From Candidatus Bathyarchaeota archaeon (GTDB taxonomy: Archaea; Thermoproteota; Bathyarchaeia; TCS64): DNA of 11,158 bases. Under the pieces are notes generated by a model. The model made no database searches, was not told the origin of the DNA, and saw only the letters and a list, made by a program, of their open reading frames with translations. Positions 6,084 through 11,158 of this stretch are shown here, in pieces; the stretch's first letter is position 1; the number at the start of each line of letters is the position of its first letter. The stretch spans positions 1-11,158 of the forward strand of contig WJIV01000095.1 of the NCBI GenBank assembly GCA_014730055.1, written 5' to 3'. The position numbers were made by a program, and so were the translations under genes.

Positions 6084-6140
6084 AATATAATGATTTTAAG
6101 TCATGAATCAAATAATCTAAAAAAAATCGGGATAGTGTAG

Positions 6141-7400
6141 ATGCTTTTGGAGTTATGGAGTAAATTAAGATTACCTGATGCCTTTGATAGAGATCTCAGA
6201 TTACTATTGATTAGTATGGCTTCTCGGAGAATAGCATTAGGATTCCTTTTCCTAGTTCGAAGTATTTACTTTGGACTGCTGGGTTATAGCTATACAACAG
6301 TCGGCATTCTCCTAAGTGTTGCTACCCTAGTAGCTGCAATAAGACAGGTCGTTTTTGGAATGCTGAGCGATAGAGTAGGTCGTAAAGTATTCTTCGTAAT
6401 GGGCGCTATCTTTACAACAACAAGACTTATAGTATTTGCAACTAGGTCCGACTTCTGGTCCCTGGTTTTTGGGCAAGCAATAGGAGCACTTGGAGAGGGT
6501 TCAGGTGCTGGACAACCGGTAGTTAGTGGATACATATCCGATAAGACAGACGAATTCGAAAGATCAGACGTATTCACTACTCTCGGAATTACGAACGCAC
6601 TAACAACCACAATAGGCTTTATCCTATCTGGGCTTCCAGCTTATTTCGAGAACAGATTTGGATTGAGTATGGTTCAAGCACATTCTTGGCTATGGTGGAT
6701 AGGAGCCTTCTTCTCTGCTTTCTCGCTTGTGTTTCTACTACCAATGAAAGACATAAAGCCTGAGGAAGATGACCTTGAAGTAGCCGAAACAGTTGAGGCT
6801 GGGTTTATGGGTGTACACAATTGGGGGGCCATAGCGAAGTTTAGTCTCGTTAGATCAACAAGTGGATTAGGATTCGGTTTAATTGGCTCTCTTCTGCCAC
6901 TTTATTTCAGTAATCGCTTTGGTGTTGGATCTGAAATACTTGGACCTATATACGCTGTAAGTCGCTTATTCACTATTTTCAGTTACCTCTTGATCCCATC
7001 ATTGATTGAAAAATTTGGTGAGATAGGTGCACTAACTTGGACAAGAATAATTTCCGCTTTATTTTCTCTCTCATTTGCATTTGTGGAATACTATCCTCTA
7101 GCCTTGGGTCTGCTTTTTATCTATAGAATTATCACGCACTTCGGGATGCCCATAAGGCAGAGCTTCGCAACGAGCCTGGTCCCATCAGATGAGACCGCGA
7201 CAGCTGTTGGGGTCAGTAATTTTTTTAGAATGACCTTGAGAACTCTTGCTCCAACAGCAGCGGGTTATATGTTCGAAGCGGTAAGTTTGAGTTTACCATT
7301 TATCTCTGGCACTTTTTTGATTGTAATTAATGCTGGTCTATATCGTGGCTTTTACGGTACTATTGAACCGGAAGGTGAGGAAATTTTACTTGAGGACTAG
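6141..7400 (+). CDS. Major facilitator superfamily transporter
   Basis: This 419-residue membrane protein has about 12 hydrophobic segments in two halves, split by an acidic cytoplasmic loop (about 205-222, rich in E and D). The MFS motif A appears between segments 2 and 3 as G-M-L-S-D-R-V-G-R-K, near residue 75, and there is a glycine-rich A-L-G-E-G-S-G-A-G segment around 116-124. It probably moves a small solute across the cell membrane by ion coupling or facilitated efflux. The substrate cannot be told, and motif A is common in efflux-type members. The N-terminus has about 20 charged residues before the first helix and no signal peptide. It is the only plus-strand gene of its unit and converges on the PHP gene with a 4-nt gap. 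Confidence 0.9.
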   Translation: MLLELWSKLRLPDAFDRDLRLLLISMASRRIALGFLFLVRSIYFGLLGYSYTTVGILLSVATLVAAIRQVVFGMLSDRVGRKVFFVMGAIFTTTRLIVFATRSDFWSLVFGQAIGALGEGSGAGQPVVSGYISDKTDEFERSDVFTTLGITNALTTTIGFILSGLPAYFENRFGLSMVQAHSWLWWIGAFFSAFSLVFLLPMKDIKPEEDDLEVAETVEAGFMGVHNWGAIAKFSLVRSTSGLGFGLIGSLLPLYFSNRFGVGSEILGPIYAVSRLFTIFSYLLIPSLIEKFGEIGALTWTRIISALFSLSFAFVEYYPLALGLLFIYRIITHFGMPIRQSFATSLVPSDETATAVGVSNFFRMTLRTLAPTAAGYMFEAVSLSLPFISGTFLIVINAGLYRGFYGTIEPEGEEILLED

Positions 7401-7404
7401 ACCG

Positions 7405-8310
7405 CTAATCAAGGTTTGATGATGGTGTTGTTTTCTTAAATATATTATCGATAGGCACCCGACTCTCCCTTCTAGATTTGAAAGTGCTGACTGTTCTGAA
7501 TCCTTCTTTTTTCAGAAATATAGCTGCATCTAAGAGTTTGTATCCTAGTGTTCCAGGATAATGACTGTCACTCCCCAAAGTTATAGTGCTAATACCGATG
7601 TCTCTTGCATTGTATATAAAATCATCAACAGGAAACTTGTCCTCAATACCATGTCTAAAGCCTGAGGTATTGATCTCAAAGCCGACATTATAGCTTTTCA
7701 AAGCATCAAGAGCCTTTAATACATTTTCACCATAATCGCCCCATTCAACAGCGTTAACTGGTAAGAATTTCCTGAAGTAATCCGGATGAGACATAACATC
7801 AAAGATCTCACTCTCAACAGCATACCCCCACTGCTTGAAGTAATCCTCTATGACTGATTTAACAGACTTATTCTCAAATAACTCATAAGATGTCTCACTT
7901 ACCCCGATATTTTTACCATCTATAGTATGAACACTTCCTAATACAAAGTCGAGATCATATTCATTAACTAACTTATCTATAACTGGCTCTTTTTCATAAA
8001 AATAATCGACTTCAAAACCCGCCTTCAGCTCAACATCTGTTTCTTCCCGGGCTTTCCATATATCATTCAAATAATCTTCTATCTCATTTGATCTTATTCC
8101 AGTACTAATATCGGGTCCATCGATAATTAGATGCGTTGTGAATACGATCTCTTTTATTCCTCTCTTTTCAGCCTGTTCAATGTATTTTTCGATTGTTGCG
8201 TTGGGGGCATCCCTGGAACGATAGTCATGAACATGGTAATCCATGAGCATAGGTTCAGCGATAGACATCTGCAAGTATTGTGATCTACTAATCTCCTGTG
8301 CATTGATCAT
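7405..8310 (-). CDS. PHP-domain phosphoesterase, HisJ-like (histidinol-phosphatase family)
   Basis: This protein has the PHP metal-dependent phosphoesterase fold. All expected ligand motifs are visible: D24-Y-H26-V-H28, T59-H60, G98-F-E100, S126-V-H128, S174-H175-P-D, E212-I-N-T-S, and G246-S-D248-S-H250. The layout is closest to HisJ-type histidinol-phosphate phosphatases, which remove phosphate in histidine synthesis, but no other his gene is nearby. It may act on another small phosphorylated compound. The start is ATG at 8310, giving 301 residues. The family usually begins just before D-Y-H-V-H, so ATGs about 15-23 codons downstream are alternatives, but the TATA box about 36 nt upstream favours the long form. 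It follows the asparagine-synthetase-like gene on the same strand across an 83-nt AT-rich spacer. Confidence 0.85.
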   Translation of the reverse strand: MINAQEISRSQYLQMSIAEPMLMDYHVHDYRSRDAPNATIEKYIEQAEKRGIKEIVFTTHLIIDGPDISTGIRSNEIEDYLNDIWKAREETDVELKAGFEVDYFYEKEPVIDKLVNEYDLDFVLGSVHTIDGKNIGVSETSYELFENKSVKSVIEDYFKQWGYAVESEIFDVMSHPDYFRKFLPVNAVEWGDYGENVLKALDALKSYNVGFEINTSGFRHGIEDKFPVDDFIYNARDIGISTITLGSDSHYPGTLGYKLLDAAIFLKKEGFRTVSTFKSRRESRVPIDNIFKKTTPSSNLD

Positions 8311-8340
8311 TGTATTTCTAAACTCATATTAAACACTTAT

Positions 8341-8350
8341 TAATTATATA
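8341..8350 (-). promoter_or_regulatory. Probable TATA box of the PHP gene
   Basis: On the minus strand TATATAATTA lies about 36 nt before the ATG at 8310, implying a leader of about 10 nt. The surrounding spacer (8311-8393) is almost entirely A and T, so alternatives exist. Confidence 0.4.
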
Positions 8351-8393
8351 CTTTATACAAATAATATATAATCATCTTTATATTATATATAGA

Positions 8394-9248
8394 TTAAGAG
8401 GTTGACGGGTTTTTAATCGTCTGTTTTTCCAATGTTTTAATATATGCTTTTACACCACTTTCGTACCCCATTGCATTTCCTTTTTGGTTTGTAAAGCCCT
8501 TCTTTCTTGCAAGTCTTCTCAGAGACTGGTGTAGACCCGAACTATATTGGAGAGAACGCTTCTTACGGTAAACAACTTTAGCAGGCAGACCCTTTTTTCT
8601 CGCGACTATCCTGATAAAATGTTTTCTTAATTCGTCTTTTTCATTCCGTATTTTAAGAGAAATTGGTACCACTTTAGAAAATTCAACGACATCCTCCTCT
8701 AACAAAGGGCTCATGTACTTCAGGTTAAAGTGGCTGGCTAATTTATCAATTTCAACTTTATCTTGAATTGCGGTTCTCGTTATCTCTTCAACTAGATCCA
8801 TAGTATTCACTTCATGGTATTTTCTTCTAAAAACATCATATCCACAGAATAGCTCATCTACCCCATTTGCGGATAAAACATTCTTAAATCCATACTCTGA
8901 AGCATATTTGAAGATAAAGAAAAATCCAATACAGTTTTCAAGAAGCGCGACCCTATCATAATTTATAATATTTAATGTGTCCTTGACTCCCTGTTCTAGC
9001 TCATTCAAATTTATTTTCTCTAATATGAGTGGAGAGTTTAGGAATTCAGCTGCTCTCCTCGTGAAATCTAATTCATCTTGTCCAGAGAAATATACAGATA
9101 AAAGTGTGGTCTTCCCAAATTTTTCCTCAAATATACTTGCAAGCAGAGAGCTATCAACCCCACCTGAGAAAGCCAAACATGTTCCCTCTCCAAAGGGTTC
9201 AAGAGCTCTCAAGATTATCTCTTGGAATGTTTCATATAGACACATCAT
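8394..9248 (-). CDS. Asparagine synthetase-like PP-loop ATPase without glutaminase domain
   Basis: This protein of about 284 residues corresponds to the synthetase half of AsnB alone. It has the PP-loop S-G-G-V-D-S-S near residue 29 and the second motif L-S-A-N-G-V-D-E-L-F-C-G-Y near residue 126 (AsnB has L-S-G-E-G-A-D-E-L-F-G-G-Y). There is no N-terminal glutamine amidotransferase domain. Such proteins adenylate a carboxylate and transfer ammonia or another amine. The true substrate is unknown, so asparagine should not be assumed. TTG at 9251 and ATG at 9248 or 9245 are adjacent candidates. ATG 9248 is chosen because a TTTAAA core promoter lies about 25 nt upstream, fitting a leaderless message. 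The tail is basic. It is divergent from the HD gene across about 95 nt. Confidence 0.82.
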   Translation of the reverse strand: MMCLYETFQEIILRALEPFGEGTCLAFSGGVDSSLLASIFEEKFGKTTLLSVYFSGQDELDFTRRAAEFLNSPLILEKINLNELEQGVKDTLNIINYDRVALLENCIGFFFIFKYASEYGFKNVLSANGVDELFCGYDVFRRKYHEVNTMDLVEEITRTAIQDKVEIDKLASHFNLKYMSPLLEEDVVEFSKVVPISLKIRNEKDELRKHFIRIVARKKGLPAKVVYRKKRSLQYSSGLHQSLRRLARKKGFTNQKGNAMGYESGVKAYIKTLEKQTIKNPSTS

Positions 9249-9265
9249 CAAGCAAGTTACTCGGG

Positions 9266-9280
9266 ATTCTTTTAAAGAAT
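9266..9280. promoter_or_regulatory. Palindromic TTTAAA promoter element in a divergent spacer
   Basis: ATTCTTTTAAAGAAT is a perfect inverted repeat with 7-base arms around a central T. Its TTTAAA core is about 25 nt before the ATG of the minus-strand gene, so it probably holds the TATA box. The symmetry could also serve a dimeric regulator. Confidence 0.45.
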
Positions 9281-9312
9281 TGAGGATTTACATGCTTTAA
9301 GCAGTTCACAAG

Positions 9313-9320
9313 TTTATTAC
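9313..9320 (+). promoter_or_regulatory. Probable TATA box of the HD-domain gene
   Basis: TTTATTAC is centred about 27 nt before the ATG at 9344, consistent with a leaderless message. No Shine-Dalgarno is visible. Confidence 0.4.
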
Positions 9321-9343
9321 TTATCAGGAATAATACTTCCTTA

Positions 9344-9802
9344 ATGATAAGATTAGTAGATAAAGCCCTGGAGTTTGCCAGTGAGAAACATAAAGGACAG
9401 CTGGACGATCAGGGTAGGCCATATTTCTTCGCGCATATCGTCCAGGTGCATAGCATTTTGAAGGATGTGACTGATGAAGAGGAGATTCTCTGTGCAGGAA
9501 TCCTCCACGACGTAATTGAGGACACTGATACGTCTTATGAAGATCTCATACGTGAATTTAATAAACCAATCGCAGACCTTGTAATGGAACTAACTCATGA
9601 AGGAGACTGGAAGACAGGACACTACTTTCCTCGCCTACAAAGCAGAAAGGCGGTAATAGTAAAATTTGCTGATAGGCTTAGCAACCTAAGCAGAATGGAT
9701 GATTGGCCTGGTGATCGCCAGCAAAGGTATCTTGAGATGAGTAGTTTTTGGAGAAAAGAACCTCCGGGAGATAAGATAGCCTCACCAAATAAACCGCAAT
9801 AA
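9344..9802 (+). CDS. Small HD-domain hydrolase, RelA/SpoT (MESH1-like) type
   Basis: This 152-residue protein consists of the HD hydrolase domain alone, the part of SpoT or MESH1 that removes pyrophosphate from (p)ppGpp. It keeps A13-S-E-K-H-K-G-Q, the first ligand H31 (F-A-H-I, where the family has H-P), H55-D56 followed by V-I-E-D-T, and K107-F-A-D110-R-L-S-N-L. There is no nucleotidyltransferase (synthetase) domain. It could clear ppGpp or act on another phosphorylated nucleotide; MESH1 relatives also accept NADPH. The C-terminus after W-R-K-E-P is short and polar. It is divergent from the asparagine-synthetase-like gene and convergent with the redox-type gene, with a 12-nt gap. The family call is firm; the substrate is inferred. 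Confidence 0.85.
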   Translation: MIRLVDKALEFASEKHKGQLDDQGRPYFFAHIVQVHSILKDVTDEEEILCAGILHDVIEDTDTSYEDLIREFNKPIADLVMELTHEGDWKTGHYFPRLQSRKAVIVKFADRLSNLSRMDDWPGDRQQRYLEMSSFWRKEPPGDKIASPNKPQ

Positions 9803-9814
9803 GAGATTAGATAT

Positions 9815-10285
9815 CTATTCTTTCTCAAGATTTCTTTCTAGGATATTGTAAGCTAGCTCTACAGATTTTTTAATTATTGGTTTACATTTCTTTTCCCACA
9901 AATTTTTCTTCCTGAATGTTTCATAATCTTCTGGATCATCAAGATCCAGTCCAAGTAAGACAGGGCATCTTAATGTACCAAACTCCTTCTTGAAGGATTG
10001 AACAAATTCATTAGAAAACCAATATTTGGATACAGTTGTTGAAGATACTTCATCTCTACCAAATGAGACTCCTAGTCCCATTATCGCGCCAGATAGTGCG
10101 CCACATATATTACCGCTCCTAGCTATACCCGCGCCAAATCCAGTAGCAACTCTAGGTATTAACTCGGATTTTACACCTACTGCTTCACTTAATGATAAAA
10201 GAACTGCTTCGCTACAAAGATATCCATTATCAGCATAGTACAAGGCAGCCTGTAAGGCATCTTCATTTGAATAAACTAGATCCAT
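9815..10285 (-). CDS. C_GCAxxG_C_C family putative redox/metal protein
   Basis: This protein of about 156 residues has the four spaced cysteines that name the family: G-Y-L-C24-S-E-A-V, a glycine-rich G-F-G-A-G-I-A-R-S-G-N-I-C61-G-A-L-S-G, R-C107-P-V-L-L-G, and K-C134-K-P. Two further helices close the protein. The family is common in anaerobes and thought to be redox-active or metal-binding, but its reaction is not established. No signal peptide is seen. The start is taken as ATG 10285. A TTG six bases upstream is possible but has no support. A TTATATAAT tract lies only 8-15 nt upstream, too close to be the TATA box for this start, so the promoter is unclear. It converges on the HD gene with a 12-nt spacer. 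Confidence 0.82.
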   Translation of the reverse strand: MDLVYSNEDALQAALYYADNGYLCSEAVLLSLSEAVGVKSELIPRVATGFGAGIARSGNICGALSGAIMGLGVSFGRDEVSSTTVSKYWFSNEFVQSFKKEFGTLRCPVLLGLDLDDPEDYETFRKKNLWEKKCKPIIKKSVELAYNILERNLEKE

Positions 10286-10362
10286 AAACAAATTATATAA
10301 TCTAACTACTTGAATCTATTCAAAAATAATAGATATAATAAATTTTCATATTAATTTAAACC

Positions 10363-10377
10363 TAGAATGGTATTCTA
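10363..10377. repeat. Inverted repeat (possible operator) upstream of the REC-PAS gene
   Basis: TAGAATGGTATTCTA is a perfect 6-base inverted repeat around GGT. It abuts a TATATATCTATTTAA stretch that could be a TATA box. It lies between divergent genes and could control either. Confidence 0.35.
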
Positions 10378-10410
10378 TATATCTATTTAATATCATGATT
10401 CAATAATTCC

Positions 10411-10418
10411 TATAAGTA
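10411..10418 (+). promoter_or_regulatory. Possible TATA box of the REC-PAS gene
   Basis: TATAAGTA is centred about 31 nt before the TTG at 10446, which suits a short leader. It is followed by the inverted repeat ATGAGACTCAT at 10421-10431, which would lie near or upstream of the transcription start. A second candidate TATA tract lies about 35 nt further upstream. Confidence 0.3.
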
Positions 10419-10445
10419 TTATGAGACTCATGAAAATCGATAAGT

Positions 10446-11158
10446 TTGCACCAGCATGGAATAGCACATACAAATGATGTTATTAGAGTGCTGCATGTAG
10501 ATGATGATCCTAATCAACAAGAATTTTTGAAATTATTTCTATCAGAATCAAGTAATAAATTTGAGGTAAATGCAATTACTGATCCTGAAGATGCGTTAAA
10601 AGAGATTAAAGAAAATTACTATGATGTTCTCGTTACAGACTTTATAATGCCTAAAATTGATGGTATTCAACTATCAAAGAAAGTTCGTAAATTTAGTGAT
10701 ATCCCAATTATACTTTATACTGGTCAAGGAAGCGAGGAAGTCGCTGAGGCAGCGTTTACTTTAGGTGTTGATGATTACCTCAGAAAAGAAATGGAACCAA
10801 GTCATTATCAAGTTCTAGCTAATAGAATAAAAAATGTTGTTGAAAAAAACAGAATAGATAATCTCTATAAAACAGTAATAGAGCAAACTCAAGAAGCCCT
10901 AGTTATAGTTGTTGATAAAAAAATTGTTTTTGGTAATAATGCACTTTTTGATTTATTAGGCATTCAAGGTTTATCTGATTTTGGGGAAGATCCATTTAGA
11001 TTTGTCATTCCTGAAGATAGAGAAAAATTAATGAAAAGATTTGAAAAAATTCATAACGAGGATACTTTTGTAAAAGAGCTACATAGTTATAGAATTAATG
11101 ATACTAGTGGCAAAATTATACATGTCGAGGTTTCAACCAGCCCAGTGAAATATTATGG
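10446..11158 (+). CDS. Receiver (REC)-PAS signalling protein, 3' end beyond the window
   Basis: The frame is open from 10434 to the end of the window. The receiver domain shows strand V-I-R-V-L-H-V with acidic pocket D19-D-D-P, phospho-acceptor D65 in V-T-D-F-I-M-P-K-I-D-G, Thr92 in Y-T-G-Q-G-S-E-E, and Lys114 in D-D-Y-L-R-K. A helical linker leads to a PAS domain from about residue 140 (T-V-I-E-Q-T-Q-E-A-L-V, then F-V-I-P-E-D-R), truncated by the window edge. A histidine kinase or further PAS domains may follow, as in many archaeal multidomain sensors. The start is uncertain. TTG 10446 gives a 15-residue lead before the receiver, while GTG 10488 would cut into its first strand, and ATGs at 10474 and 10477 are out of frame. 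The gene looks more AT-rich than the nadM-psmB cluster. Confidence 0.85.
   Translation, partial: MHQHGIAHTNDVIRVLHVDDDPNQQEFLKLFLSESSNKFEVNAITDPEDALKEIKENYYDVLVTDFIMPKIDGIQLSKKVRKFSDIPIILYTGQGSEEVAEAAFTLGVDDYLRKEMEPSHYQVLANRIKNVVEKNRIDNLYKTVIEQTQEALVIVVDKKIVFGNNALFDLLGIQGLSDFGEDPFRFVIPEDREKLMKRFEKIHNEDTFVKELHSYRINDTSGKIIHVEVSTSPVKYY

Noticed and set aside
6290..6610. Minus-strand open frame inside the MFS gene
   Set aside because: It is a shadow of the hydrophobic coding strand with no family features.
8977..9300. Plus-strand open frame opposite the start of the AsnB-like gene
   Set aside because: The opposite strand encodes the PP-loop motif; this frame has no domain and covers the divergent promoter.
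1..11158. CRISPR arrays, insertion sequences, toxin-antitoxin or phage modules
   Set aside because: No regularly spaced repeats, terminal inverted repeats, transposase or integrase motifs were seen on either strand.

Overview
The window looks archaeal, probably mesophilic or moderately thermophilic and AT-rich (visual impression, not computed). The evidence is gene content and signals. Gene content includes archaeal-type NMN adenylyltransferase, an XPB/Bax1 helicase pair, a proteasome beta subunit and RtcA. Signals include a tRNA gene without encoded CCA, TATA boxes about 25-35 nt upstream of starts with little or no leader, and occasional GGTGAT or GGAGG ribosome binding sites. The lineage cannot be fixed from the sequence. 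The REC-PAS signalling gene and the C_GCAxxG_C_C redox protein suggest an uncultivated anaerobic lineage (TACK, Asgard or euryarchaeal).

Positions 195-5586 carry a same-strand, tightly packed cluster: nadM, a free-standing B3/B4 (PheRS-editing-like) protein, rtcA, xpb, bax1 and a proteasome beta subunit. The first genes overlap by 17 and 4 nt. The bax1 frame extends about 38 codons upstream of its first canonical start, behind a strong AGGAGG, so it seems to begin at AUU or AUC. The cluster combines NAD synthesis, tRNA or RNA end metabolism, DNA opening and repair, and protein turnover. The beta subunit has Ala where the catalytic Thr1 is expected. XPB has a degenerate RED motif, and Bax1 shows no clear nuclease core.

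Positions 5587-6140 hold a 62-residue cysteine-rich protein and tRNA-Ala(CGC), each with its own AT-rich promoter region. An MFS transporter follows (6141-7400), converging on a PHP phosphoesterase (7405-8310, minus strand) with only 4 nt between them. Upstream of that gene, on the same strand, is a glutaminase-less asparagine synthetase-like ATPase. It is divergent from a small RelA/SpoT-type HD hydrolase (9344-9802), which converges on a C_GCAxxG_C_C protein (9815-10285, minus strand).

The right end (10446-11158) is the beginning of a receiver-PAS signalling protein that runs off the window. Its intergenic region carries two short perfect inverted repeats. No insertion sequence, CRISPR array or phage gene was seen. 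The leftmost 194 bases are AT-rich and hold no gene that I can support.
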